DNA from: CAWAND01 sp963797485 | GTDB taxonomy: Bacteria > Chloroflexota > Anaerolineae > Anaerolineales > E44-bin32 | Assembly (NCBI GenBank): GCA_963797485.1 | Contig: CAWCPF010000003.1 | Span: forward strand, 992,001 to 1,056,000 | Direction: 5' to 3' | Length of the DNA stretch: 64,000 bases | In this document: piece after piece, positions 43,756 to 52,161 of the stretch | Position numbering within the stretch: position 1 is the stretch's first letter | Layout of the letters: each line of letters starts with the position of its first letter | The notes under the pieces: model-generated | Databases searched by the model: none | The model's input: only the letters and a program-made list of their open reading frames with translations | What the model was told of the DNA's origin: nothing | Program-made: the position numbers and the translations under genes

Positions 43756-44091
43756 GTGACGGTCAAGGCCAGAATTCGACGCGGCGACACGGTGGAGATC
43801 ATCAGCGGCCGCGACAAGGGGATCCAGGGCCAGGTGATGCGGGTCCTGCCGCTCGAACACAAGATCGTGGTGCAGGGCGCCAACGTTCGCAAGAAGCATC
43901 AGCGCCAGGTGCAGGCGGCCGGGCGCACGATGTCGCCGGGGATCATTCAATTCGAAGCCCCGGTGGATATCTCGCATGTGATGCTGGTGTGCCCGAAGTG
44001 CGGTGAGTTGACACGCGTGGCGTTTCAGCGCGACGCAGATGGTGGCCGGTCGCGGGTGTGCAAGCACTGCCAGTCGGTCGTGGATGCCTAG
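43756..44091 (+). CDS. rplX: 50S ribosomal protein L24
   Basis: 111 residues from a GTG start with GGAGG upstream. The KOW motif is RRGDTVEIISGRDKGIQGQV. A zinc-ribbon-like pair, VCPKCGEL near residue 75 and VCKHCQSVV at the end, matches the common cysteine-bearing form of bacterial L24. L24 starts 23S assembly. Confidence 0.95.
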   Translation: MTVKARIRRGDTVEIISGRDKGIQGQVMRVLPLEHKIVVQGANVRKKHQRQVQAAGRTMSPGIIQFEAPVDISHVMLVCPKCGELTRVAFQRDADGGRSRVCKHCQSVVDA

Positions 44092-44113
44092 GGCGGAGGA
44101 GCGTTAGGTCGAT

Positions 44114-44662
44114 ATGGGGCATTACCTGAAAGAGCGGTATCTGAATGAGGTTGTGCCGAGCCTGATGAAGGAGTTTGGCTTCGACAACCCCATGCAGGTG
44201 CCCAGGCTTGACAAAATCGTAGTCAATGTGGGAGTGGGCGAGGCTCTGGACGAAGCCAAGTCGCTGGACGCCGCCGTCGGAGACATCCGCATCATCACCG
44301 GTCAAGCTCCGGTCGTCACCCTGGCCAAGAAGAGCATCGCCAACTTCAAGCTCCGTGAAGGGCACGCCATCGGGGTGAAGGTGACCCTCCGCGGCGAGCG
44401 CATGTGGTCCTTCTTGGACCGCCTGCTCAACATCGCCCTGCCTCGGACGCGCGACTTCCGCGGCTTGCCACCGGACAGCTTCGACGGCCGCGGCAACTAC
44501 ACCATGGGTGTCCGCGAGCAGCTGATCTTCCCCGAGATCCAGTACGACAAGATCGACAAGATCCGAGGTTTCGAAGTCACCGTCGTCACAACTGCCCCTA
44601 ACGACGAACAAGGCCGGCACCTCCTGGCTCTGCTCGGGATGCCGTTCGGAGGAAAGGAATAA
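44114..44662 (+). CDS. rplE: 50S ribosomal protein L5
   Basis: 182 residues: YLNEVVPSLMKEFGFDNPMQ, VPRLDKIVVNVGVGEA, ITGQAPVVTLAKKSIANFKL and FDGRGNYTMGVREQLIFPEI. L5 binds 5S rRNA and contacts the P-site tRNA. It is followed after 1 base by the S14 gene. Confidence 0.96.
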   Translation: MGHYLKERYLNEVVPSLMKEFGFDNPMQVPRLDKIVVNVGVGEALDEAKSLDAAVGDIRIITGQAPVVTLAKKSIANFKLREGHAIGVKVTLRGERMWSFLDRLLNIALPRTRDFRGLPPDSFDGRGNYTMGVREQLIFPEIQYDKIDKIRGFEVTVVTTAPNDEQGRHLLALLGMPFGGKE

Positions 44663-44663
44663 G

Positions 44664-44846
44664 ATGGCCAGAAAGTGTCTTCCTATCCGGGAAACCCGCC
44701 GCAAGTTCGCAGTGCGAGTTCGAAATCGATGCCAGCGCTGCGGTCGTCCGCGCGGCTATTATCGGCGTTTTGGGTTGTGCCGGATTTGCTTCCGGGAGAT
44801 GGCCCTGGTAGGGCACATCCCGGGTGTGACCAAGTCATCCTGGTAA
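44664..44846 (+). CDS. rpsZ: 30S ribosomal protein S14, zinc-binding (type Z)
   Basis: 60 residues, the short C+ form. RNRCQRCGRPRGYYRRFGLC followed by RICF supplies the CxxC...CxxC zinc ligands. The end GHIPGVTKSSW is typical. S14 binds late in 30S head assembly. Confidence 0.96.
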   Translation: MARKCLPIRETRRKFAVRVRNRCQRCGRPRGYYRRFGLCRICFREMALVGHIPGVTKSSW

Positions 44847-44870
44847 TCCGGGAGCGGTGGAGTAGCAGCT

Positions 44871-45284
44871 ATGACCATGACTGACCCGATTGCCGACATG
44901 CTGACCCGCATCCGAAATGGAATGGCCGCGGGACACAGCCAGGTGTCGATGCCGAGCTCCAAGATCAAAGCGGCGTTGGCCAAGATACTGGCGGAAGAGG
45001 GATTCATCGAGGGGCATGAAGTCGCCCCAGTCGAGGGGCGCCCTCAGCCTGTGCTACGCTTGCGCCTCAAGTATGTCGGAGAACGCAGAGAACGGCACCC
45101 GGTGATTGCCGGGCTGGAGCGGGTGAGCCGGCCGGGCCGGCGCGTCTATGTTGGCAAACGCGAAATCCCCTGGGTGCTCTCGGGGATGGGGATCGCCATC
45201 TTGAGCACGCCAAAGGGCGTGATGACCGGTGTCCAGGCACGCCAGCAAGGTGTCGGCGGCGAGCTTATCTGCAAAGTGTGGTGA
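44871..45284 (+). CDS. rpsH: 30S ribosomal protein S8
   Basis: 137 residues: MTDPIADMLTRIRNGMAAGH, PSSKIKAALAKILAEEGFIE, and the C-terminal GMGIAILSTPKGVMTGVQAR then GGELICKVW. S8 binds the central 16S domain and in E. coli controls the spc operon. A 75-base gap before rplF holds a CCGGATCGATCCGG palindrome. Confidence 0.96.
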   Translation: MTMTDPIADMLTRIRNGMAAGHSQVSMPSSKIKAALAKILAEEGFIEGHEVAPVEGRPQPVLRLRLKYVGERRERHPVIAGLERVSRPGRRVYVGKREIPWVLSGMGIAILSTPKGVMTGVQARQQGVGGELICKVW

Positions 45285-45359
45285 GCGAGGGGCGCAGCCG
45301 CCCCGCCGGATCGATCCGGGTGAACGCAGCCCGGTGGCCGGCTGAAGGAGGAATGGTCT

Positions 45360-45905
45360 GTGTCAAGAATAGGACGAATGCCCGTCATCCTGCCTGACAA
45401 GGTCCAGGTTGAGATGAAGGGCCAGCAGGTGCGGGTCAAAGGGCCGCTCGGAGAATTGGAGCGGACCTTCCACCCGGACATCAGCATCAAATCGGAGGAT
45501 GGCCAGCTCCGTGTCGAGCGGCCGTCGGACGAGCCGCGTATGCGAGCCCTGCATGGCTTGAGCCGGGCGCTATTGAACAACATGGTCGTCGGCGTGTCGG
45601 AAGGTTTTTCGAAGACGCTGGAAGTCCAGGGCGTCGGCTACCGGCCGGAGCTCCAGGGTCGGACCCTGATCTTGAACGTGGGCTTCTCGCACCAGGTCAA
45701 AGTCGAACCGCCCGACGGGATCACCTTCGAGGTCGACGATCGCGCCCGGACCATCACCATCAAGGGCGCCGACAAGGAGCTGGTCGGCCGGATGGCGGCG
45801 GACATCCGCAAAATCCGGCCGCCGGAACCCTACAAGGGCAAAGGCATTCGCTATCTGGGCGAATACGTTCGCCGCAAGGCCGGCAAGGCCGGCAAGGTAG
45901 GCTAG
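45360..45905 (+). CDS. rplF: 50S ribosomal protein L6
   Basis: 181 residues from a GTG start with AAGGAGGAA upstream. MSRIGRMPVILPDKVQVEMK opens it; VKGPLGELERTFHPD, GVGYRPELQGRTLILNVGFS and IRKIRPPEPYKGKGIRYLGE are conserved. L6 lies near the factor-binding site. Confidence 0.96.
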   Translation: MSRIGRMPVILPDKVQVEMKGQQVRVKGPLGELERTFHPDISIKSEDGQLRVERPSDEPRMRALHGLSRALLNNMVVGVSEGFSKTLEVQGVGYRPELQGRTLILNVGFSHQVKVEPPDGITFEVDDRARTITIKGADKELVGRMAADIRKIRPPEPYKGKGIRYLGEYVRRKAGKAGKVG

Positions 45906-45910
45906 CCGAG

Positions 45911-46276
45911 ATGAGCACCAAGAACCGCAACGAGATGCGCAAACGCCGCCACCTCCGGCTGCGCCGGAAGATTGACGGGACCCAGGGGCGGCCGCGGCTG
46001 AATGTCTTTCGCAGCCTGACCCACATCTATGCCCAGCTGATCGACGATGCCAAAGGAGAGACGCTGGCTTCGGCCTCGACCCTGGATCCGGATCTGCGTG
46101 GCCAGGTCAAGGGCAAGTCGAAGACAGACCAGGCAGCCATGGTGGGCGAGTTGATTGCCAAACGCGGCGGCGCCAAAGGGGTCAAATTGGTTTTATTCGA
46201 CCGGGGCGGCTACCGCTATCACGGCCGGGTGAAGGCCCTGGCTGAGGCGGCCCGCAAAGCCGGGCTGGAGTTCTAG
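45911..46276 (+). CDS. rplR: 50S ribosomal protein L18
   Basis: 121 residues: RHLRLRRKIDGTQGRPRLNV, FRSLTHIYAQLIDDAKGETL and the C-terminal FDRGGYRYHGRVKALAEAAR then KAGLEF. L18 carries 5S rRNA into the 50S subunit. Confidence 0.96.
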   Translation: MSTKNRNEMRKRRHLRLRRKIDGTQGRPRLNVFRSLTHIYAQLIDDAKGETLASASTLDPDLRGQVKGKSKTDQAAMVGELIAKRGGAKGVKLVLFDRGGYRYHGRVKALAEAARKAGLEF

Positions 46277-46313
46277 CTTTGACGCCCAAGCGGCCGTCGA
46301 ATGGAGAGTGGCT

Positions 46314-46835
46314 GTGAGAAGAGAATTTCGCACACGTGAGGACCGGGAAGAGCTTGACGAGCGCGTGATCGATATCTCCCGCGTGGCCAAGGTCGTCAAA
46401 GGCGGGCGGCGATTTGCCTTTCGGGTGACCGTGGTCGTGGGTGACAACCGCGGCCGGGTCGGCCTGGGGGTGGGCAAGGCGCGCGGAGTACCCGATGCGA
46501 TCCACAAAGCCTCCGATCGAGCGCGCAAGGACATGCGCCACATCCCGCTGGTCGGCACCACAGTGCCCCATGAGGTGATCTCCAAGCACGGCGGCGCTCT
46601 GGTGATGCTCAAGCCGGCCTCGCCCGGCACCGGGGTCATCGCCGGCGGCGGGGTCCGGGCCGTCCTTGAGGCGGCCGGCGTGCACGACATCCTGACCAAG
46701 TCGCTGGGCAGCGCCAATGTCTTGAACGTCGCCCGGGCTACGCTCAAGGGCTTGAGGGGCATGCAACAGGTGCACCAGGTGGCCGCCAATCGCGGCAAGA
46801 GCGCCGAGAGCTTGAAGCCGTTCTGGGAGCGCTAG
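46314..46835 (+). CDS. rpsE: 30S ribosomal protein S5
   Basis: About 173 residues: REFRTREDREELDERVIDIS, VVKGGRRFAFRVTVVVGDNR, GVGKARGVPDAIHKASDRAR and PGTGVIAGGGVRAVLEAAGV. The GTG at 46314 is chosen since GGAG at 46303 is 7 bases away; an in-frame GTG at 46308 would be too close. S5 lines the mRNA entry and supports accuracy. Confidence 0.95.
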   Translation: MRREFRTREDREELDERVIDISRVAKVVKGGRRFAFRVTVVVGDNRGRVGLGVGKARGVPDAIHKASDRARKDMRHIPLVGTTVPHEVISKHGGALVMLKPASPGTGVIAGGGVRAVLEAAGVHDILTKSLGSANVLNVARATLKGLRGMQQVHQVAANRGKSAESLKPFWER

Positions 46836-46837
46836 CT

Positions 46838-47029
46838 ATGGCCAAGAAAGCAGGCAAGACCCTCAAAGTTACCCTGGTGCGCAGTCCGATTGGCTATCCC
46901 GAGCGACAAAAGCGGACTGTCCGGGCGCTCGGGTTGAGGCACATGAGGCAGACGGTGGAACACACGGATGGCCCCGAACTGCGCGGGATGCTGTACAAAG
47001 TGCGCCATCTTGTAGAAGTTGAGGAGTGA
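46838..47029 (+). CDS. rpmD: 50S ribosomal protein L30
   Basis: 63 residues: KTLKVTLVRSPIGYPERQKR, TVRALGLRHMRQTVEHTDGP, ELRGMLYKVRHLVEVEE. This is the short bacterial L30, placed between S5 and L15 as usual. Confidence 0.95.
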   Translation: MAKKAGKTLKVTLVRSPIGYPERQKRTVRALGLRHMRQTVEHTDGPELRGMLYKVRHLVEVEE

Positions 47030-47036
47030 GGTCGGC

Positions 47037-47486
47037 ATGAAACTGCATGAACTCAAGCCCCGTCGAGGCGCAACGCATGCGCGCAAGCGCGTTGGGCGCG
47101 GCATTGCTGCCGGGCAGGGCAAGACCGCCGGGCGCGGCACGAAGGGCGAGGGAGCCCGCGCCGGTTCGGGCGGCCACCTGTACCGCCAGGGCGGCAATCT
47201 GCCCTTCTTCCGCATGCTGCCTTTCAAGCGCGGCTTCACCAACATCAACCGGGTGAAATGGAGCGAGATCAACCTGGATCAGCTGGATGGGTTCAAAGCC
47301 GATCAGGAAGTCTCGCCGGAAGAGTTGCTGGGGGCCGGGCTGTTGGATAACCTGGATCGCCCGGTGGTGCTGTTGGGGCGGGGCAACCTGAGTCGGGCGC
47401 TCAAGCTCCGCGTGAACCGTGTGTCGGCCTCGGCGCGCAAGAAGGTCGAAGCCGCCGGCGGCTCGATCGAATTGATTGACGGCTAG
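47037..47486 (+). CDS. rplO: 50S ribosomal protein L15
   Basis: 149 residues. MKLHELKPRRGATHARKRVG, the Gly-rich AGQGKTAGRGTKGEGARAGS and YRQGGNLPFFRMLPFKRGF are standard. The ATG at 47037 is taken; an upstream in-frame start at 47019 lies inside rpmD and lacks similarity. Confidence 0.96.
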   Translation: MKLHELKPRRGATHARKRVGRGIAAGQGKTAGRGTKGEGARAGSGGHLYRQGGNLPFFRMLPFKRGFTNINRVKWSEINLDQLDGFKADQEVSPEELLGAGLLDNLDRPVVLLGRGNLSRALKLRVNRVSASARKKVEAAGGSIELIDG

Positions 47487-47510
47487 CGATTTGACGGAGG
47501 GCGTGCGACG

Positions 47511-48845
47511 ATGAGGAAAGGTTCCGTCTGGCGGTTCCTGTTCATCTCAGAAGAAATCCGCAACCGGCTGCTCATCTCGCTGGCCCTGCTGATCATCTAC
47601 CGCCTGGCGGCTCACGTCCCCGTCCCGGGCGTCGACCGGACGGTGATATCCGGGATTCTGAACCAGACCGGCGGGGGGGCGCTCATCAACCTGCTCGACC
47701 TGCTCTCGGGCGGGACGGTCTCCAATTTCTCCGTCCTGGCCATGGGCGTGTACCCGTACATCACGGCTCAGATCATCCTGCAGCTCCTGGTGCCGATCAT
47801 CCCGGCGCTCGCAGGCGCGGATGGAGGAGGACCCGCGAAGGCCGTAAATGGATGGAAAAGTGGACTTACTACCTGGCGGTGCCCATGGCGGCCCTGCAAG
47901 CGGTGGGCCAAATCCGGCTCTTCCAGCAGTTTGCCCAGGGGCAGAACGTGCTCAGTTTCTCCCTGGGAGCCAATCTGCCCACTTTGACCACCATCGTCAC
48001 CATGACCGCCGGGACGATGTTTGCCATTTGGCTCGGCGAGCAGATCTCCGAGCACGGCATCCGCAACCAGGGATTGTCGCTGATCATCTTCGCCGGGATC
48101 GTGGCTCGCATCCCGGCCAACGTCAGCCGTCTGATGACCGATGAAGCGGTGCGCGTCCCGCTAAGTATCTTCCTGTTGGTCCTGACGGCGGCGACCATCT
48201 TCGTCATCGTCTACGTCCAAGAGGGCCGCCGCAACGTGCCGGTGATGTATCCCGGCCGCCGCGTGGGCAACCGCATGTCCATGCCCGTCAAGGGCTCCCT
48301 GCCGCTGATGGTCAACATGGCGGGCATGATCCCGCTGATCTTCGCCCAGTCGCTGCTGACCTTTCCGGCGGTGGTGGCCCAGTTCTTCATCGGCTCGAGC
48401 AACGCCATCATCCAAAGTGTGGCGCTGTGGCTGCAAACCAACTTCGGCGGCATCGGCTCGACGTATTGGATCATGTATTTCGTGATGGTGGTCGGATTCA
48501 CGTTCTTTTACACCGACGTGCTGTTCACCCAGCAGAACTACGGTGAGAACCTCAAGCGCTCCGGCGCGCAGGTTCCCGGCGTGACCAAGGGCGCGCCCAC
48601 CCAGCGCTATCTGACGCGCGTGCTGCGCCGGATCACGCTGCCGGGGGCGTTGCTGCTGGGCATGGTGGCGATTATGCCCTTCCTGGTGGGGGTGATTTAC
48701 CCAATTGCCGGCAGCCAAACCAGCCTGCTGCTGGTCTCGTCGGCCGGGTTGCTGATCGTGGTGGGCGTCGTGCGCGACACCTATCGTTCGATCGAGGCCG
48801 AGCTGAAGCTCAAGAGGCTACGACTCAGCCCTGCTGGTCCGCTAG
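47511..48845 (+). CDS. secY: protein translocase subunit SecY (several small indels)
   Basis: The channel subunit of the Sec translocon, with ten membrane segments expected. The N-terminal part reads RNRLLISLALLIIYRLAAHV then MGVYPYITAQIILQLL. Two compensating frame changes occur between about 47805 and 47840 (restored reading ARMEEDPREGRKWMEKW). A third near 48818 gives the normal end KRYDSALLVR and a TAG at 48843. GRRVGNRMSMPVKGSLPLMV and FFYTDVLFTQQNYGENLKRSG are conserved. The restored length is about 445 residues. Confidence 0.93.
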
Positions 48846-48899
48846 TCGATCGGCCGCGGATCAGGCCGGGAGGGGCGGTGTGCCTCCTCGGAGAAGGCG

Positions 48900-49563
48900 A
48901 TGTCGACTTACATCCTGCTGATCGGGCCGCCCGGAGCGGGCAAGGGCACCCAGGCGAAGGAGTTGAGCCAGCGTCTCGGACTGCCGCACATCTCGAGTGG
49001 AGATATCTTTCGTGAAAATCTTCACAATGCAACCGAGCTTGGCAAGCTGGCGCAAACCTACATGACCCGGGGTGAGCTTGTGCCTGACGATGTGACCATC
49101 GCCATGATTTCCGACCGCCTGGGACGCCCGGATTGCGAGCCGGGGGCGCTGTTGGACGGGTTTCCGCGGACCCCGGCCCAGGCCGACGGGCTGGCGGACA
49201 TGCTGGCCGAACGCGGCGGGCGCGTCGAGGCGGCGTTGTACTTGAAGTTGAGCGAACCGACCCTCATCCGGCGCCTCACCGGGCGGTGGATGTGCAAGGC
49301 CAACGGCCACATCTATCACCAGGAATTCAACCCGCCCCGCGAGCTGGGCGTGTGTGATCTGGACGGTTCGGAGCTGTACCAGCGCGATGACGACAAGGCC
49401 GACACGGTGCGCAATCGCATCCGCATCTACTTTGAACAGACGGCGCCGCTCAGCCTGTACTACCGTGAGCGCGAATTGCTGGTCGAGATTGACGGAGACC
49501 AGCCGATCGACGCCGTGACCCGGTCGATGCTCGAAGCCATTGGCCAGGAGGCCGAACTCGTGA
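48900..49563 (+). CDS. adk: adenylate kinase (reads into map without a stop as written)
   Basis: The P-loop IGPPGAGKGTQAKELSQRLG, HISSGDIFREN, GFPRTPAQADGL and the LID (GRWMCKANGHIYHQEFNPP, then the VCDLDG pair with only partial Cys ligands) define Adk, about 217 residues. It interconverts ATP, AMP and ADP. As written the frame continues through the end of adk into map. A TGA at 49561-49563 in the +1 frame overlaps a GTG (GTGA) preceded by AGGAGG. A one-base error near 49530-49558 would restore two separate coupled genes, which I prefer over a true fusion. Confidence 0.9.
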
Positions 49564-50429
49564 ATTGCCGCCAGGGGGTGGTGGTGAAGAGCTCACGTGA
49601 GCTCGAAACCATGCGCCGGGCCGGACGGGTGAACGCGCTGGCGCTGGCGGCCTGCGTGGCGGCGTTGAAGCCCGGCGTAACGACGGCCGAGATCGATGGG
49701 ATCGCCTCAGACGTGCTCCGCCAGCATGGGGCCCGGTCGGCCTTCATGGGCTATCCGGGGCCGTATCCGTATCCGGCGGTGATCAACATCTCGGTCAACG
49801 ATGAGCTGGTGCACGGCATTCCGGGCCAGCGGCAGCTGCAGAACGGGGACATCGTGAGCATTGACTGTGGCAGCGTGGTTGACGGTTTCGTGGCCGACTC
49901 GGCGCTAACGGTGGGCGTCGGGTCGATCTCAGAGCCAGCCCAGCGCCTGATCGACGCCACCCGCGAGTCCCTGTTCGCCGGCATCGACCAGATGCGGCCC
50001 GGCCGGCGCACGGGTGACGTCTCGGCGGCCATCCAGGCATGCGTCGAGTCGCACGGGCTCGAAGTCGTGCGCGAATACACCGGACACGGAGTGGGCCGAA
50101 ACATGCACGAGATGCCCCAGGTGCCGAACTACGGGCGAGCGGGGACCGGTTTGATCCTGCGGCGCGGCGTCACGGTGGCGCTCGAGCCGATGGTGCTGGC
50201 CGGGAAGCCGGAAACCCGGGTGTTGGATGACGAGTGGACCGTGGCCTCGCTGGATGGACACCTGACGGCGCATTTTGAACACAGCGTGGCCGTGACCGAT
50301 AGCGACCCCCTCATCCTGACCGCCCTGGATCCGTCCGACCTAGACGCGGTGGACCCGATCCTTTATAATCAATACTTTGCCGACCCATATAAGATGGGCG
50401 TCGAGCAAGAGCAAGGAGATACACGATGA
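49560..50429 (+). CDS. map: methionine aminopeptidase, type I
   Basis: Opens SSRELETMRRAGRVNALALA, with GYPGPYPYPAVINISVNDEL and VHGIPGQ. The metal ligands are D in SIDCGSVVDGFVADSALTVG, H in YTGHGVGRNMHE and E in VALEPMV and AHFEHSVAVT. It removes the initiator Met. The GTG at 49560 with AGGAGG 8 bases upstream is the likely start. The C-terminal ~32 residues after LILTALD are not typical of Map and lie over a promoter, so the true stop could be earlier. Confidence 0.9.
   Translation: MNCRQGVVVKSSRELETMRRAGRVNALALAACVAALKPGVTTAEIDGIASDVLRQHGARSAFMGYPGPYPYPAVINISVNDELVHGIPGQRQLQNGDIVSIDCGSVVDGFVADSALTVGVGSISEPAQRLIDATRESLFAGIDQMRPGRRTGDVSAAIQACVESHGLEVVREYTGHGVGRNMHEMPQVPNYGRAGTGLILRRGVTVALEPMVLAGKPETRVLDDEWTVASLDGHLTAHFEHSVAVTDSDPLILTALDPSDLDAVDPILYNQYFADPYKMGVEQEQGDTR
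50341..50369 (+). promoter_or_regulatory. internal promoter of the alpha operon
   Basis: TAGACG (50341-50346), a 17-base spacer and TATAAT (50364-50369), inside the 3' end of map and 57 bases before rpmJ. The local A/T richness contrasts with the surrounding coding DNA. It would drive rpmJ-rpsM-rpsK-rpsD-rpoA-rplQ. Confidence 0.55.
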
Positions 50430-50539
50430 AGGTCTCGTCTTCAGTCAGAAGACGTTGCCCGAAGTGCAAGATTGTCAAGCGGCGGGGCAAGGTCTATGTG
50501 ATCTGCGAGAACCCGCGCCACAAGCAGCGTCAAGGATGA
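50426..50539 (+). CDS. rpmJ: 50S ribosomal protein L36
   Basis: 37 codons: MKVSSSVRRRCPKCKIVKRR then GKVYVICENPRHKQRQG. The CxxC...C...H zinc ligands are present (the C+ form). Its ATG overlaps the map TGA; AAGGAG lies 8 bases upstream. infA, often found just before rpmJ, is absent. Confidence 0.96.
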   Translation: MKVSSSVRRRCPKCKIVKRRGKVYVICENPRHKQRQG

Positions 50540-50543
50540 CCCC

Positions 50544-50933
50544 ATGGCACGTATAGAAGGCGTCGATCTCCCCCGCGACAAGCGGGTCGAAATCGGACTG
50601 ACGTACATTCACGGTATCGGCCGCCCGACGGCCAACAAGGTGGTTGCCACGGTTGGCATCGACCCGCAAACGCGGGTGCGCGATCTCACGGAAGAAGAGA
50701 TCACCTCGCTGCGTGACTACATCAATGCCAACTTGATGGTCGAAGGCGACCTGCGCCGAGAGGTGCAGTTGAACATCAAGCGGCTGATTGAAATCGGCTG
50801 CTATCGGGGCCTGCGCCACCGCCGGAATTTGCCGGTGCGGGGCCAGCGCACGCGCACCAACGCGCGCACGCGCAAGGGTACCAAGAAGACGGTCGCCGGC
50901 CGTGGCCGGCGGCGCGGAGCCAAGAAGAAGTAG
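50544..50933 (+). CDS. rpsM: 30S ribosomal protein S13
   Basis: 129 residues: MARIEGVDLPRDKRVEIGLT, YIHGIGRPTANKVV, RREVQLNIKRLIEIGCYRGL and the basic tail RGQRTRTNARTRKGTKKTVA. S13 contacts the P-site tRNA. A 121-base gap without a gene follows before rpsK. Confidence 0.97.
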   Translation: MARIEGVDLPRDKRVEIGLTYIHGIGRPTANKVVATVGIDPQTRVRDLTEEEITSLRDYINANLMVEGDLRREVQLNIKRLIEIGCYRGLRHRRNLPVRGQRTRTNARTRKGTKKTVAGRGRRRGAKKK

Positions 50934-51054
50934 AGCCGGCGGGTCCGCTCGGCGGCGCCATTTCCCCCCTGGGACCTTCCTCCCAGCGGCTGGGGCGAAA
51001 CCGGCGTCATCGAAAATGGACCTGCTCGGGTAGGCACATGAGGGCGATCAAGCG

Positions 51055-51450
51055 ATGACAAAACGAGCCAGCAAAGCCTCCGGCGCCAAGACAGTTCGAC
51101 GAACCCTGTCGCACGGTCACGCGCACGTCCATGCCACGTTCAACAACACCATCATCACCATCACCGATCAACAGGGCAACACGGTGGCATGGGGAAGCGC
51201 CGGCCAGGCGGGGTTCAAGGGGTCGCGGAAGAGTACGCCGTTTGCGGCGCGCCAGGCGGCCGAGCAGGTCATCGCCGCCGCGCAGCAGCTTGGGCTTCAG
51301 GAAGTCGATGTGTATGTGAAAGGTCCTGGCCCGGGCCGCGAGGCTGCCATTCGCGCCCTGCAGGGGACGGGTGTGAAAGTGCGCTCGATCAGCGATGTCA
51401 CGCCGATCCCCCACAACGGCTGCCGCCCCCCCAAGAAACGCCGCGTATAG
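51055..51450 (+). CDS. rpsK: 30S ribosomal protein S11
   Basis: 131 residues: GHAHVHATFNNTIITITDQQ, GNTVAWGSAGQAGFKGSRKS, TPFAARQAAEQVI and the C-terminal DVTPIPHNGCRPPKKRRV. S11 sits at the 30S platform near the mRNA exit. Confidence 0.97.
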   Translation: MTKRASKASGAKTVRRTLSHGHAHVHATFNNTIITITDQQGNTVAWGSAGQAGFKGSRKSTPFAARQAAEQVIAAAQQLGLQEVDVYVKGPGPGREAAIRALQGTGVKVRSISDVTPIPHNGCRPPKKRRV

Positions 51451-51475
51451 ACACCTGGAAGGATAACTAACCGGA

Positions 51476-52114
51476 ATGGCAAGATACCTCGGTTCTGTCT
51501 GCAAACAATGCCGCCGCGAGGGCGAGAAGCTCTTTCTGAAGGGCCAGAAGTGCTTCTCTCCGAAGTGTCCCATCGAACGCCGCGGCTATCCCCCCGGTGA
51601 GCACGGCCGCGAGGCTCAGTTCCGCCGCCGGCGGGTCTCCGACTATCAACGCCAGCTTCGCGAAAAGCAGAAGATGCGCCGCACGTACGGTGTGCTCGAA
51701 AGACAGTTCCGGCGCTATTACCGGACCGCTCTGCACAAGCGCGGCTTGACCGGTGAAACGCTGCTGCAGCAATTGGAAACCCGGCTGGACAATGTCGTCT
51801 TCCGGCTGGGGTATGCCGAAAATCGGGCACATGGGCGCCAAATGGTGACGCACGGCCATTTCAACGTGAACGGCCGCCGCACCAATGTGCCTTCGATGCT
51901 GGTCAAGGTCGGGGATGAGATTTCGGTGCGCGAAGGTTCGCGCAAACGCACCTACTTCAAGGATCTGGCGCCTCTGGCCGAGACGCGCACGCCGCCGCGC
52001 TGGTTGGAACGCGATCTGAGCGCGCTGTCGGGAAAGGTGCTGGCGCTGCCGGAGAGGCAGGACGTGGACGCCAACTTGAATGAGCAGTTGGTCGTCGAGT
52101 ACTACTCTCGATAG
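51476..52114 (+). CDS. rpsD: 30S ribosomal protein S4, zinc-binding form
   Basis: 212 residues. The N-terminal VCKQCRREGEKLFLKGQKC and SPKCPIERR give a four-Cys zinc site. The S4 RNA-binding domain reads RLDNVVFRLGYAENRAHGRQ then VTHGHFNVNGRR. It opens 16S assembly and in E. coli represses the alpha operon. Confidence 0.97.
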   Translation: MARYLGSVCKQCRREGEKLFLKGQKCFSPKCPIERRGYPPGEHGREAQFRRRRVSDYQRQLREKQKMRRTYGVLERQFRRYYRTALHKRGLTGETLLQQLETRLDNVVFRLGYAENRAHGRQMVTHGHFNVNGRRTNVPSMLVKVGDEISVREGSRKRTYFKDLAPLAETRTPPRWLERDLSALSGKVLALPERQDVDANLNEQLVVEYYSR

Positions 52115-52161
52115 GCTGGCAGACCCGGTCATCGACCCGTCCTGGGTTTTGGAGGATTGAC

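Noticed and set aside
43981..44091. Zinc-ribbon-like Cys pairs in L24 as a novel fusion
   Set aside because: This cysteine-bearing C-terminus is a common form of bacterial L24.
49010..49027. Rex-like palindrome TCGTGAA-AATC-TTCACAA
   Set aside because: Lies within the conserved FRENLHN region of adk, so it is best explained by coding constraint.
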